Positions 46,343 to 55,876 of a stretch of 64,000 bases of DNA are shown piece after piece. The translations under genes and the position numbers were made by a program. The first letter of the stretch is position 1, and the number at the start of each line of letters is the position of its first letter. Under the pieces are notes generated by a model that saw only the letters and a program-made list of their open reading frames with translations, was not told the DNA's origin and ran no database searches. This stretch comes from Reyranella massiliensis 521 (GTDB lineage Bacteria; Pseudomonadota; Alphaproteobacteria; Reyranellales; Reyranellaceae), in the NCBI RefSeq assembly GCF_000312425.1, contig NZ_HE997181.1, positions 2,053,124 to 2,117,123 on the forward strand, given 5' to 3'.

Positions 46343-47100
46343 TACTGCACGCGCGCCGTGATGGCGCCGTCGACGATGAAGTTCGTGCCGGTCACGAACG
46401 AGGCCGGCGTGCCGGCCAGGAAGACGACCGCGTTGGCCACTTCCTGCGGGGTGCCCATGCGACCGAGCGGATTGCGCGCCAGCGACCGCTTGTAGCGCTC
46501 ACTGCCGGCGTCGCGCTGCCGGCCCCACGTGTTGCCATCTTCGAGAATGGTGCCGGGCGACACCATGTTGGCGCGGATGCCCTTTGGTGCGAGGTCGATC
46601 GCCAGGGACTTCACGAAGGGGACGAGTGCGGCTTTCACCGAGCGATAGGGTTGGGTGGGCCCGGACACTTCGACCAGCGACACGGTGCCGATGATCGTGA
46701 GCGTCGAGCCGGCTCCCTGCTTTTCCAGGTGAGGCCGGACGTGATGTACGGAGTTCACGGTCGAGACGAGATCGATCTCGATGGCCTTGCGCCAGCCTTC
46801 GGCATTGTCGTCGGTCCCGAGCGCACTCACGTTCGCCACGAAATGGTCGATGCCGCCTTCTGCCGCGAAACCGTCAACCCATTTCTTGAGCGCCTTGTCA
46901 TCGGTTACGTCCAGGGCAGTCCCTTGGACTCGGCCCTGCTTGGCCTGCCAGTCCTTCTCGCGCTCCTTCACGAGTTTCTCGTCGCGTGCGCAAAAGCCGA
47001 CCACGGCGCCTTCGGCCAGGAAAGTATCGACAATGGCGCGACCGATGCTCTTGGTGCCGCCGGTGACCAGTACACGCTTGCCTTTGAGACCGAGGTCCAT
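46339..47100 (-). CDS. Short-chain dehydrogenase/reductase
   Basis: A 253-residue SDR. The cofactor motif is VLVTGGTKSIGRAIVDTF and the catalytic Y-x3-K is PYRSVKAALVPFVKSLAID. The sequence GFCARDEKLVKEREKDWQ, with Arg after the second strand, suggests NADP(H). The C-terminal FVTGTNFIVDGAITARVQY is standard. GGAGGAAAC precedes ATG 47100. It is the first gene of the SDR-MFS-FrnE run; its stop overlaps the probable CTG start of the permease. The divergent SDR gene lies 59 bases away. Confidence 0.92.
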   Translation of the reverse strand: MDLGLKGKRVLVTGGTKSIGRAIVDTFLAEGAVVGFCARDEKLVKEREKDWQAKQGRVQGTALDVTDDKALKKWVDGFAAEGGIDHFVANVSALGTDDNAEGWRKAIEIDLVSTVNSVHHVRPHLEKQGAGSTLTIIGTVSLVEVSGPTQPYRSVKAALVPFVKSLAIDLAPKGIRANMVSPGTILEDGNTWGRQRDAGSERYKRSLARNPLGRMGTPQEVANAVVFLAGTPASFVTGTNFIVDGAITARVQY

Positions 47101-47159
47101 GTTTCCTCCGAACGGGTCGCTCGCCTATAAGGCCGGCATGAAACAGCGGAGCCATGGCC

Positions 47160-47927
47160 ATGTCCAAGCGATTCGACCTTAGCGGCAAGGTGGCCCTCGT
47201 CACCGGCGCGTCCTCGGGCCTCGGCGTGCATTTTGCGCGTACTCTTGCCGAAGCAGGCGCTGCGGTCGTCCTCGCCGCGCGACGTGCGGAACGGCTCGCG
47301 TCTCTACAGGCGGAACTGCAGAAGAGCGGCGCGAAAGCCGCAGCGGTGACGCTCGACGTGCAGTCGGGCGAAGCTGTCGCCGCCGCCTTCGATCAGGCCG
47401 AGACCGCGTTGGGGGCGGTCGATATCGTGGTGAACAATGCCGGCATTTCCATTGTGAAGCCCGCGCTGGAAATGCCGGAGCAGGATTGGGACTCCGTGGT
47501 CGATACAAATCTGCGTGGCGCGTGGCTGGTGGCCCAGACGGCAGCGAAGCGCTGGGTCGCAGCCAAGCGGCCCGGCGCCATCGTCAACATCGCCTCGATC
47601 CTGGGCCTGCGCACGATCGGCCAGGTAGCGCCCTACAACGCCTCGAAGGCCGGACTGATCCATCTGACGCGCGCACTCGCCATGGAGTGGGCGCGCTACC
47701 AGATCCGCGTCAACGCCATCTGCCCGGGCTATATCGAAACCGAAATGAACAGCGACTTCTGGAAAACGCCGGCCGGTCAACGCCTGATCGAGCGCATCCC
47801 GCAGCGCCGCATCGGCCAGCCCGAGCATCTCGACGGCGCGTTGCTCCTCCTGGCGTCGGAAGCGGGCGCCTTCATGACCGGCAGCGTGCTCACCGTCGAC
47901 GGCGGCCACACGGTGAACTCTCTTTAA
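47160..47927 (+). CDS. Short-chain dehydrogenase/reductase
   Basis: A 255-residue classical SDR. VALVTGASSGLGVHFARTL binds the cofactor, NNAGISIVKPALEMPEQDWD follows, and the catalytic Tyr and Lys are in PYNASKAGLIHLTRALAME. The Arg pair in AARRAERLASLQAEL suggests NADP(H). I use ATG 47160 because GGAG lies 8 bases before it; ATG 47154, in frame, is too close to that site. The gene ends convergent with and overlapping the YciI gene by 4 bases. Confidence 0.92.
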   Translation: MSKRFDLSGKVALVTGASSGLGVHFARTLAEAGAAVVLAARRAERLASLQAELQKSGAKAAAVTLDVQSGEAVAAAFDQAETALGAVDIVVNNAGISIVKPALEMPEQDWDSVVDTNLRGAWLVAQTAAKRWVAAKRPGAIVNIASILGLRTIGQVAPYNASKAGLIHLTRALAMEWARYQIRVNAICPGYIETEMNSDFWKTPAGQRLIERIPQRRIGQPEHLDGALLLLASEAGAFMTGSVLTVDGGHTVNSL

Positions 47928-48223
47928 AGCGTGACGGCTCCGTAGAAGGGGGCCTTACCCCAGACGAAAAGCTCGTAGCCTGTTCTCAGTCCGAGCTTGA
48001 AGTACGGATCTTCTTCGACCAGGCGGACGGCTTCCGCCCGGTCCGAAACTTCGAGGACCCACAGGCCGCCGCAGAACCATTCATCGGGTGAGGGCCGCAA
48101 ACCGCCGCCGATCTTGATCTTGTCGCTATGAGCGGCGAGGTAGTCGAAATGTTCCTGACTATGCTTCTTGCGAACCCAGTCGGCTGACGGATCGTCGCGG
48201 AAGAGGGCAACCCATCTCGCCAT
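47924..48223 (-). CDS. YciI family protein
   Basis: A 99-residue single-domain protein with the ferredoxin-like YciI fold: SQEHFDYLAAHSDKIKIGGG, then FCGGLWVLEVSDRAEAVRLV and the EDPYFKLGLRTGYELFVW block with the conserved Asp-Pro. Members include muconolactone-isomerase-like enzymes; activity is usually unknown. ATG 48223 lies 4 bases after the stop of the D-threonine-aldolase-like gene, so both are probably cotranscribed. Its stop overlaps that of the convergent SDR. Confidence 0.85.
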   Translation of the reverse strand: MARWVALFRDDPSADWVRKKHSQEHFDYLAAHSDKIKIGGGLRPSPDEWFCGGLWVLEVSDRAEAVRLVEEDPYFKLGLRTGYELFVWGKAPFYGAVTL

Positions 48224-48227
48224 TACG

Positions 48228-49370
48228 TCACCAGCCGTTGATGCGGTCGTAGACGTCGACGACCGACTTGCCGCCGTCGAGGTCGCTGTCGACCACGTAG
48301 TAGCGGTCGTACGCGGCCGCGGTGATGCAGGCATGGTTGGGAAGGACGCGGACGCGCGCGCCGACCGGCAGATTGCCATAGGGCAGTGGATCGTCGGCGC
48401 CGACGAAGCCGTGTTCCTGCGAGCAGTCGACCACGGCCATGGCGCGCACCGGCGCATCGACGATCGTGCCATAGCCGACCTTGGGCTGGAACTCCTGGGC
48501 GCTGATGTCCTTGGAGAGGGCGAGCGCGCCGGCGTCGATCAAGAGCTGGTTGCGGTGCGGATAGTGGCCGATCACCGAGGCCAGCACGGAGAGCGCGATG
48601 TCACCCGCACCGCAGGAGCCGATATACTCCTGATCGAGATCGTTGAAGACATAGACGCCCGGCCGCATCTCGGTGATGCCGGTGAAATCGCGCGACAGCA
48701 TCGCCGTCGGTGTCGAACCGCCCGAAACGATGGGGCAGGGAATGCCGGCAGCGCGCAGCTTCTCGGCCGCTGTGACGATCGCCACTCGCTCCTGCTCGGC
48801 AATGGCTGCGATGCCGTCCGGCGTGCTCTGGTGATAGGAATGGCCAGCGTGAGTCATCACGCCCGCCAGGTCGACACCCGGTGCTTCGTGGAGGACGCGG
48901 CCGATCTCGAGCAGGCCTGGCAAGGCGGGGAAGGGCAGCCCGGCCCGGCCGGCGCCGCTGTCGATCTCGATGAAGACGGAGAACGTGTCGCCGTCCTTGG
49001 TCGCGGCAGCGATGGCCTTGGCGACGGCGAGATTGTCGGTGACGACACGCAGGTTGATGCCCTGACGGCGCAGCTCGCTCACGGCCGCGAGCTTCGACGG
49101 CACGATGCCGACGCCGTAGAGGATGTCCTTGAAGCCGCCGTCGGCGAAATAACGCGCCTCGGCCAGGGTCGAGACGGTAATGCGGCCGTCATGGCCTTCG
49201 ACGGCCAGGCGGCCGACCTGGATCGACTTCGCGGTCTTGAGATGCGGCCGCAGCATGACGCCTGCGTTACGCAGGCGCTCGCTCATGCGCTTGGTGTTGC
49301 GGCGCAGGATGGCGCGGTCGAGAATGAGAGCCGGGGTCGGCAGGTCGTCGATCGTCTGATGTGAAGTCAT
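48228..49370 (-). CDS. D-threonine aldolase / D-serine dehydratase-like PLP enzyme
   Basis: A 380-residue fold-type III PLP enzyme of the alanine-racemase-like D-TA group. The PLP lysine is K45 in LRPHLKTAKS. IEIDSGAGRAGLPF and MTHAGHSYHQSTPDG continue the barrel, and VSGGSTPTAML binds phosphate. The C-terminal metal site is His-x-Cys in LPNHACITAAAYDRYYVV, seen in D-threonine aldolase and D-serine dehydratase. It would act on a D-beta-hydroxy amino acid. ATG 49370 is only 15 bases from the divergent CYTH gene, so promoters must overlap coding sequence. Confidence 0.88.
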   Translation of the reverse strand: MTSHQTIDDLPTPALILDRAILRRNTKRMSERLRNAGVMLRPHLKTAKSIQVGRLAVEGHDGRITVSTLAEARYFADGGFKDILYGVGIVPSKLAAVSELRRQGINLRVVTDNLAVAKAIAAATKDGDTFSVFIEIDSGAGRAGLPFPALPGLLEIGRVLHEAPGVDLAGVMTHAGHSYHQSTPDGIAAIAEQERVAIVTAAEKLRAAGIPCPIVSGGSTPTAMLSRDFTGITEMRPGVYVFNDLDQEYIGSCGAGDIALSVLASVIGHYPHRNQLLIDAGALALSKDISAQEFQPKVGYGTIVDAPVRAMAVVDCSQEHGFVGADDPLPYGNLPVGARVRVLPNHACITAAAYDRYYVVDSDLDGGKSVVDVYDRINGW

Positions 49371-49385
49371 GGAGACGACTCTAAC

Positions 49386-49925
49386 ATGCCGATTGAAAAC
49401 GAGCGCAAATTTGTCCTCAGAGACGATGGCAAGCTCGAAGGTCTGCTGGCTGCCCGCCCCGGCGTCTCGCGCAATTTCCTGCGCCAGGCCTATCTCGATG
49501 CGCCGGGTCTGCGTATCCGCTCGATCGAGGCGGACGGCAAGATCGACCATCTCTTCACCTATAAGCGCATGATCGACGGCCAGGTGGTCGAGATCGAGAC
49601 AGGCCTCAGCGCCATCGATTTCGCGCGGCTGTGGACCCAGCGCATCGAGAGCCTGCAGAAGGTGCGGTATTCCTGGGGGGAAGGGCGCTTCCACTGGGAT
49701 ATCGACTTCTTCCGGCGCGAGGACGGCTCGACCTACTTTGCCATGGCCGAAGTCGAGATGCCGGAAGAGGATATCGAGCCGCCGCCGCTGCCGGCCTGCC
49801 TGGCGGGCCATCTGCTGGGCATCGCCCCGGCCGGCGACCAGCGCTTTACGTCCAAGCGCATCGCCGACCAGGCGCACGCCGAGCGCCTGCTGGCCGACAT
49901 CCTGCAGAAGGGCCGCGTCGAGTAG
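49386..49925 (+). CDS. CYTH domain-containing protein
   Basis: A 179-residue protein with the CYTH signature ExExK at residues 4-8 (IENERKFVL). RQAYLDAPGLRIRSIEADGK, HLFTYKRMIDGQVVEIETGL and FAMAEVEMPEED alternate basic and acidic strands as in the triphosphate tunnel fold. CYTH proteins hydrolyse inorganic triphosphate, thiamine triphosphate or make cAMP; the substrate here is unknown. ATG 49386 has only a distant GGAG. It converges with the ThDP enzyme one base apart. Confidence 0.82.
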   Translation: MPIENERKFVLRDDGKLEGLLAARPGVSRNFLRQAYLDAPGLRIRSIEADGKIDHLFTYKRMIDGQVVEIETGLSAIDFARLWTQRIESLQKVRYSWGEGRFHWDIDFFRREDGSTYFAMAEVEMPEEDIEPPPLPACLAGHLLGIAPAGDQRFTSKRIADQAHAERLLADILQKGRVE

Positions 49926-49926
49926 C

Positions 49927-51564
49927 TCAGGCGCGGCGCGGGCGGTTACGCGGCAGGGTGATGAGCTTCCACGGATCGGGAAGCTGGCCAACCGGGCAGT
50001 CGATCAGCATCGGCCCTCCTTTGGCGATGCCGCGTGCAACGGCGGTGCCGAGTTCCTCCGGTGAATTGACCCGCATCGCATCGATGCCGAAGCTTTCGCC
50101 CAGCTTCACGAAGTCCGGGTTGCGCAGGTCCGAGGCGATGGTGCGGTTGTTGAAGGACTGCTGCTGGATGCGCCGCACGTTGCCGTAGGCGCCGTCGCTG
50201 AAGACGACCGCCACCACGCCGATCCCGTGCTGCGCCGCCGTCGCCATTTCCATGGCGGTGAACATGAAGCCGCCATCGCCGCTGATCGACACTACCGGCG
50301 TATCCGGCTTGGCCACCTTGGCGCCAAGTGACGTCGCATAACCCCATCCCAGGGTTCCCTGATAACCGGGCGAGAGGAAGGTGCGCGACCTGTAGGTCGG
50401 ATAGGCGAAGCGCGCCGCGTAGCCCATCTGCGTCAGCTCATCGACCAGGATGCCGTCCTCCGGCAGCGCCTTGCGCAGCGCCTCGAGATAGGCGATCTGC
50501 GGCGCCAGGGTCTCGCGGATCAGCTTGCTGGCGGCGGCCTTCGTCTCCGCGACTTCGTCTGCGCGGCCGTTGCGCTTGCGGTTGTGCCCAGCCAGGCGAT
50601 CGGCCAAGGCCGCCAGGGTGGCCGTGGCATCGCCGACGATGCCGATCTCGGGCTTGTACTGGCGATCCAGTTCCTCGCTGTCGACGTCGATGCGAATGAT
50701 CTTCAGGGAAGGATCGACGCCCCAGTTCTGCTGCTGCGGTTGCAGACGCGTGCCGACGGCCAGCACGACATCGGCCTCGCCCCAGAAACGATAGCCGGCC
50801 GGCGCCGTGACGGAGAGCTTGTGCCGTCCGTCGATTACGCCCTGGCCCATGCGGCCGGTCATCACCGGCGCATCGAGCATTTCGGCGATGCGGACAACAT
50901 GCTCACCGGCACCTTGCGCACCGCCACCGACGACGATCATCGGTCGCTCGGCACTTCCCAGCAGCTTGGCCGCGCGTTCGACGGCCTCCTCGTCGACCGG
51001 ACAAGGATCGGCGGCGGCTGGAGCGTTCAGCAGCTCGACCGGCGCGCGGCGCGCCCAGGTATCGAGGGCGCATTCGAGCGCCACCGGCCGCTGGCGGCCG
51101 GACAGCAAGCGGCGAAAGGCTTCGTTGATCAATGCCGGCGCCGCGGCGGGCGAGGGGATACGGTCGGCCCATTTGGTGAGGCCGCGCATGATGGCGAGCT
51201 GGTCCGGCAGTTCGTGCAGCAAGCCGACATTGCGCCCGATCATCGCCTGCTGGATCTGGCCGGTCAGTGCCAGCACAGGGGCATTGACGGCATAGGCGGT
51301 GGAGAGCGCGGCCGTGGTGTTGAGGAAGCCGGGGCCGGGAACCACGACATAGGCGGAGGGCTTTCCCGTCGCCATGGCATAGCCCAGTGCCATGTAGGCG
51401 CAGGCCTGCTCGTGGCGGGCGTGGATCGGCCGGATGGCATTGGTACGGTCGTAGAGCGCATCGAAGAACGCGTCATTCTGCACGCCGGGCAGGCAAAAGA
51501 GCGTGTCGATGCCGTTCACTTCGAGCATGGAGACGGCAGCTTGCGCCGTGGAAAGTGTCTTCAT
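49927..51564 (-). CDS. Thiamine-diphosphate-dependent enzyme, acetolactate-synthase-like
   Basis: A 545-residue ThDP enzyme with the three-domain layout. The catalytic Glu is in HARHEQACAYMALGYAMATG (about residue 50). The central domain has VVGGGAQGAGEHVV. The ThDP/Mg motif is SISGDGGFMFTAMEM followed by FSDGAYGNVRR. No regulatory subunit gene is adjacent and the FAD-binding features of biosynthetic IlvB are not evident, so a decarboxylase or lyase of the oxalyl-CoA/benzoylformate/glyoxylate type is also possible. ATG 51564 follows AAGGGCGGGA. Confidence 0.88.
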   Translation of the reverse strand: MKTLSTAQAAVSMLEVNGIDTLFCLPGVQNDAFFDALYDRTNAIRPIHARHEQACAYMALGYAMATGKPSAYVVVPGPGFLNTTAALSTAYAVNAPVLALTGQIQQAMIGRNVGLLHELPDQLAIMRGLTKWADRIPSPAAAPALINEAFRRLLSGRQRPVALECALDTWARRAPVELLNAPAAADPCPVDEEAVERAAKLLGSAERPMIVVGGGAQGAGEHVVRIAEMLDAPVMTGRMGQGVIDGRHKLSVTAPAGYRFWGEADVVLAVGTRLQPQQQNWGVDPSLKIIRIDVDSEELDRQYKPEIGIVGDATATLAALADRLAGHNRKRNGRADEVAETKAAASKLIRETLAPQIAYLEALRKALPEDGILVDELTQMGYAARFAYPTYRSRTFLSPGYQGTLGWGYATSLGAKVAKPDTPVVSISGDGGFMFTAMEMATAAQHGIGVVAVVFSDGAYGNVRRIQQQSFNNRTIASDLRNPDFVKLGESFGIDAMRVNSPEELGTAVARGIAKGGPMLIDCPVGQLPDPWKLITLPRNRPRRA

Positions 51565-51725
51565 GGAAAGTCCCGCCCTTGGTGGAAGTGCTAGCAACCA
51601 TGCCGGTCAATGGCCGCGAAGGCTACGTCCCGCACCTGCATATGAGAAATGATCCCGTGGACCGGGACATTTTCTGTGGGCTCGTCGACCCCGCCGCCGC
51701 CGGCAGGATCGACGCCTCCCTCCAG

Positions 51726-52730
51726 TCAGTCGATGCGCGCGCCCGAAGCCTTGATGATCGGCGCCAGCCGCGCCTCTTCCGAGTCGCGATAGGCCAAAGT
51801 GTCGGCCGGCGAAGACCAGACGGCAGTCGCGGCAAGGTCGAGGAACTTGGCCTTCAGGTCTTCGCTTTCCAGCGCCTTCTTGGAGAGTTCCGAGAGGCGT
51901 GCAACGACATCGGGCGGCAGCTTGGCCGGGCCGGTAAGGGTGGTCCAGGAGTTGATGTCGAACCCCGGCAGCGTCTCGGCGATCGCCGGAACGTCGGGCA
52001 CCACCGGCGTCCGCTCCTTGGACGTGACGCCGAGCGCTCGCACCTTGCCCGGACGTGACTGGGCAAGCGCTCCCGGAATGTTGTCGAAGATCATATGGAT
52101 CTGGCCAGCCAGCAGGTCCTGCATCGCCGGCGCGGCACCGCGATAGGGCACATGCAGTATGTCGACACCCGCCATCATCTTGAACAACTCGCCGGAAAGA
52201 TGGAGGGTCGTGCCATTGCCGGCCGAGCCATAGGAATATTTGCCGGGGTTCTTCTTCAGGAAGGCGATCAGCTCCGCGACCGTCTTCGCCGGGATGTCGA
52301 GATTGACCACGAGCATGTTGGGAAGCTGCCAGATCCGCGAGACGAAGGTGAAGTCCGTCTTCGCATTGAACGGCAGCTTGGTGTAGAGGGTCGGCGAGAT
52401 CGCATGGCTGGCGATGCCGCCCAGCCCCAGCGTGTAGCCATCGGGTGGCGATTGCATCAGCGCTTCCATGCCGACATTGCCGCCCGAGCCTCCTTTGTTC
52501 TCGACAATCCAATGCTGGCCGCTCAGCTCCGACAGCTTGGCGCAGAAGAGGCGCGAGAGCGTGTCGGTGGCACCGCCCGCGGGGAAGGGGTTGATGTAGC
52601 GGACGGACTTGTTGGGATAACTGCTTTGGGCGGAAACAATGGCCGGCGCGCTCAACACGGCGGTGGTCACGCCACCGGCGATCCCTGCGACGAGAGTGCG
52701 GCGTCTGATAGTGTTCCTTTGGTCGGTCAT
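51726..52730 (-). CDS. Tripartite tricarboxylate transporter substrate-binding protein (Bug/TctC family)
   Basis: A 334-residue periplasmic binding protein. ATG 52730 follows AGGGAAGAAACGACC and opens a Tat-like signal (NTIRRRTLVAGIAGGVTTAV), cleaved near IVSA-QS. The mature start YPNKSVRYINPFPAGGATDT and later MQSPPDGYTLGLGGIASHA and HVPYRGAAPAMQDLLAGQ are typical. This is the third orphan Bug protein in the window. The ThDP enzyme lies 161 bases downstream on the same strand and could be a catabolic partner. Confidence 0.93.
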   Translation of the reverse strand: MTDQRNTIRRRTLVAGIAGGVTTAVLSAPAIVSAQSSYPNKSVRYINPFPAGGATDTLSRLFCAKLSELSGQHWIVENKGGSGGNVGMEALMQSPPDGYTLGLGGIASHAISPTLYTKLPFNAKTDFTFVSRIWQLPNMLVVNLDIPAKTVAELIAFLKKNPGKYSYGSAGNGTTLHLSGELFKMMAGVDILHVPYRGAAPAMQDLLAGQIHMIFDNIPGALAQSRPGKVRALGVTSKERTPVVPDVPAIAETLPGFDINSWTTLTGPAKLPPDVVARLSELSKKALESEDLKAKFLDLAATAVWSSPADTLAYRDSEEARLAPIIKASGARID

Positions 52731-52919
52731 GGTCGTTTCTTCCCTTTGCATTTTGGTAGTAGGGGCCTGCCAAGGCGCCCGGCGGCCGTCGACTGCAGTC
52801 TGGTTGCCACGGACACAGCTTGCCACTTCCACACAAATGCCCGAAAAGGCGTTTTATTGGTGATTTTCGCCTATCGACTGCGGAGCTGTGGGAGCGCCGT
52901 AGTGGCACGAGGATGGATC

Positions 52920-55427
52920 ATGTGGGGTATTGCGCATCGGCCGGCGTGGGTGTTCGCCACCTGCGCCGTCGGTCTTGTAATCGGCAATGCGGCGGTGGTG
53001 GCGCAGCAGAAACCGCAACCGCAGCAGCCTGCCGCTGCAAACAAGACGCCGTCGCCGGCAGATATCTGCTACGGCCTGACCGGCGCCGATGCTGCCACGA
53101 AGGTCGCCGCCTGTACCGAGGCCATTACCAAAGGCGCGCTGAGCGGGGGTGCCCTGGCTCTCGCCTACCTCAATCGCGGACTGGCCGAGAGCGGCCCCGA
53201 CAGCGACAAGCGCTCGAAGGCCGACTACCGCCAGGCGATCAAGATCTTCACCGACGCCATTCACGCGTCGCCGCTCAACGCTCAGCTCTACATTCAACGC
53301 GGTGTCGTCTACCAGACAATCGGTGAAGCCGACCGGGCGATCCTCGACTACAGCGACGCGATCCGACTGGCGCCGCGCGAAACCCTGCCGCTGATTAACC
53401 GCGGCGTCGTCCTCTATACCAGGAAGGACAACAACGAAGGCGCGATCGCCGATTTCAATGCGGCCCTCAAGATCAATCAGCGGGAGATCAGCGCCTACAT
53501 CAACCGTGGCATTGTCCATCGCCGCAAAGGCGATCTCGACAAGGCGATTCAGGATTTCACCACGGCGATCAAACAGCTGCCGGAGAAGATCGACCCGGTG
53601 GAGGTCAAGCTGGTCCCCGACTCGGTGTCCAGCCAGCTCGCCCCGACGAACGACGACAACAAGCGCCTCGCCTTGCAGGCCGCCTTTGCCTATTTCCAGC
53701 GTGGTCTCGCCTGGTACGACAAGACGGATTACGACAAGGCCATCGCCGATTTCACGGAGTCGATCCGTCTCAATCCGCAAGACGCTTCCCCGTATGTCGG
53801 CCGCGGCGCGTCCTACATGTACAAGAACGATGTCCATGCCGCGATCGCCGATTTCAGCGCAGGCATCAAGCTGACGCCGGGGCAAGCTTTCGCCCATGCC
53901 CAGCGCGGCATCGCGTATCATCGCATCGGCGATGCCGATCACGCGCTGGAAGACTACACGATCGCCCACGAGCTGACGCCCAAGGACCCGGCGCCGCTCG
54001 TCAACCGGGGCATCGTCTACTACACGAAGAAGGGCAAGTTCGACGAGGCGATTGCCGACTTCGATCTGGCATTGAAGCTCAATCCCAAGGAGATCAACGC
54101 GCTGGTCAACCGTGGCGTCACGTGGCGCCAGAAGAACGATGCCGACCGCGCCATCGCCGACTTCACCGAAGCCATCCGCCTCGGCCTTCAGACCGCCGAC
54201 ATCCTGCGGATGGCGCGCAAGACCGGCGCCGCTCCGGACCCCGAAGTCGCCCAGACCGCCGATCAGGTTGCCAACGCCTACTATCAGCGCGGGATGGCGA
54301 TGATCGACAAGCAGGACTACGACGCCGCCGTCAAAGACTTCGAGTCGGCCTTGCAGATCAACGAGAAGGATCCGCGCCCCTATCTTGGTCGCGGGGCTGC
54401 CTATCTGAGGATGGACCGGGCCAAGGAAGCGTCGGCCGATCTCGATCGGGCGATCAAACTCGCGCCTGGCGTCGCCTCGGTCTATTTCGAGCGCGGCACC
54501 GCCTATCATCGTGTCGAGGATTACGACAACGCGATTGCCGACTACTCCGAGGCAATCAAGCTCGACCCCAAGGAACCGCTGACCTACATCAATCGCGGCA
54601 TGGCGCTGCTCTTCAAGAGCAAGTACGACGAAGCCATCGAGGACTTCGATCGCGCCCTCAAGCTCAGCCCCGAAGACATCAATGCCCTGACGCAGCGTGG
54701 CTTCGCCTACGGTCTGAAGAAGGATTTCCCTAAAGCCCTGGCCGATATCGATGCCGCACTGAAGCTTTCCCCGGGCAACGCGACGGCGCTGCTCTATCGC
54801 GCGCAAGTGCTGGCGCTTCGCGGCGATACGGCGAGGGCGATCAGCGACTACAGCGACGCTCTACGGACCGACCCCAACAATCCCCGTATCTATGCCAGCC
54901 GAGCCACGCTCTACAGCAACCTCGGCGACTACAACTACGCGATCGACGACCTCAATCACGCCATTCGACTGAGGCCGAAGGACCCCAACCTGTTCCTCAA
55001 TCGCGGTATCGCCTATTTCAGCACGGGCGAATACGCCAAAGCCGTCAGCGACTACGATGAAGCGTTGAAGCTCGACCCGAAAATGGGCCCGGCTCTGAAC
55101 AATCGCTGCCTGACGCGCGCCGTGATGGGCCGGGACCTCGATGGTGCGCTGGCAGACTGCAAGGAAGCGCTGGCACTTCAGCCCAACGATCCCTACACGC
55201 ACGACAACATGGGGCTGATCTACCTGAAGCAAAAGCACTACGACAAGGCGATCGCCGAGTACAATGCATCGCTGACGCTCGACCCCAACCGGGCCCGGGC
55301 GCTCTATGGTCGTGGATTCGCCAAGTCGAGAAAGGGAGAGACTCCAGCGGGCATCAACGACATGACGACGGCGACCGGAATTCAACCCAGCATTGGCGGC
55401 GAGTTCGGCAAATACGGCGTGCGCTAG
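52920..55427 (+). CDS. Large secreted or membrane-anchored TPR protein
   Basis: An 835-residue protein made almost wholly of tetratricopeptide repeats. After a hydrophobic N-terminus (PAWVFATCAVGLVIGNAAVV, signal or anchor) and a Gln/Pro linker, roughly sixteen 34-residue TPRs run from about residue 70 to the end. Typical repeats include AYYQRGMAMIDKQDYDAAVK and NRGIAYFSTGEYAKAVSDYD. Such arrays are scaffolds for protein-protein contacts in the periplasm. No enzymatic domain is seen. GAGGATGG precedes ATG 52920. The stop overlaps that of the convergent MarR gene by 4 bases. Confidence 0.85.
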   Translation: MWGIAHRPAWVFATCAVGLVIGNAAVVAQQKPQPQQPAAANKTPSPADICYGLTGADAATKVAACTEAITKGALSGGALALAYLNRGLAESGPDSDKRSKADYRQAIKIFTDAIHASPLNAQLYIQRGVVYQTIGEADRAILDYSDAIRLAPRETLPLINRGVVLYTRKDNNEGAIADFNAALKINQREISAYINRGIVHRRKGDLDKAIQDFTTAIKQLPEKIDPVEVKLVPDSVSSQLAPTNDDNKRLALQAAFAYFQRGLAWYDKTDYDKAIADFTESIRLNPQDASPYVGRGASYMYKNDVHAAIADFSAGIKLTPGQAFAHAQRGIAYHRIGDADHALEDYTIAHELTPKDPAPLVNRGIVYYTKKGKFDEAIADFDLALKLNPKEINALVNRGVTWRQKNDADRAIADFTEAIRLGLQTADILRMARKTGAAPDPEVAQTADQVANAYYQRGMAMIDKQDYDAAVKDFESALQINEKDPRPYLGRGAAYLRMDRAKEASADLDRAIKLAPGVASVYFERGTAYHRVEDYDNAIADYSEAIKLDPKEPLTYINRGMALLFKSKYDEAIEDFDRALKLSPEDINALTQRGFAYGLKKDFPKALADIDAALKLSPGNATALLYRAQVLALRGDTARAISDYSDALRTDPNNPRIYASRATLYSNLGDYNYAIDDLNHAIRLRPKDPNLFLNRGIAYFSTGEYAKAVSDYDEALKLDPKMGPALNNRCLTRAVMGRDLDGALADCKEALALQPNDPYTHDNMGLIYLKQKHYDKAIAEYNASLTLDPNRARALYGRGFAKSRKGETPAGINDMTTATGIQPSIGGEFGKYGVR

Positions 55428-55870
55428 GCCAGCGCACGCAAGCCCACGCGCACGATGCCGGCGTCTGTCTGGCGCAGAAGTCCGTCGACTTCGCCCTGAG
55501 TGCGCTGCCAGATGGGCAGGGCGCTCCGCAGCAAATTGCGGCCGAGCGCCGTCAAGACCAGCAATCGTCCGCGCCGGTCAACGGGATCGACCTTTGTCTC
55601 GACCAGGCCGCGCCGCTCCAGCGGCTTCAGATTTGCGGTAAGCGTCGTGCGATCCATTGCCAGCAATGCGGCGATGGACCCGATCGAGGGCGCGGTGGGC
55701 TGATTGAGCGACATCAGGAGCGAGAATTGCCCGCTGGTCAGCCCGACCGGCCGCAGAGCCTCGTCGAAACGGCGCGCCAAAGTGCGGGCCGCGCGTTGAG
55801 CGGCCAGGCACAGGCAATGGTCGCGTACATATTCCGTCGTCTCGAATGTGACGGTAGGCAGCTTTGACAT
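55424..55870 (-). CDS. MarR family transcriptional regulator
   Basis: A 148-residue winged-helix regulator. Helices PSIGSIAALLAMDRTTLTAN and the wing VDPVDRRGRLLVLTALG are clear. Two cysteines near the N-terminus, C19 and C21 (DHCLCLAAQRAAR), could sense oxidants. It diverges from the tandem DUF1428 gene. A dyad sits between its -35 and -10 elements, so it probably represses itself and the DUF1428 gene. The predicted transcription start falls at or next to ATG 55870, consistent with a leaderless mRNA. Confidence 0.9.
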   Translation of the reverse strand: MSKLPTVTFETTEYVRDHCLCLAAQRAARTLARRFDEALRPVGLTSGQFSLLMSLNQPTAPSIGSIAALLAMDRTTLTANLKPLERRGLVETKVDPVDRRGRLLVLTALGRNLLRSALPIWQRTQGEVDGLLRQTDAGIVRVGLRALA

Positions 55871-55876
55871 GGTGTA

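Noticed and set aside
47924..48472. A longer 182-codon reading for the YciI gene
   Set aside because: The extension lies inside the D-threonine-aldolase-like gene; ATG 48223 gives the normal family length.
51618..51665. A short inverted repeat (TCCCG/CGGGA) after the ThDP enzyme start as a terminator
   Set aside because: The stem is only 5 bp and is not followed by a U-tract on the strand of either neighbouring gene.
53200..55350. Repeated DNA words suggesting a CRISPR array or tandem repeat locus
   Set aside because: They encode tetratricopeptide repeats with about 102-base periodicity and diverged sequence inside one gene.
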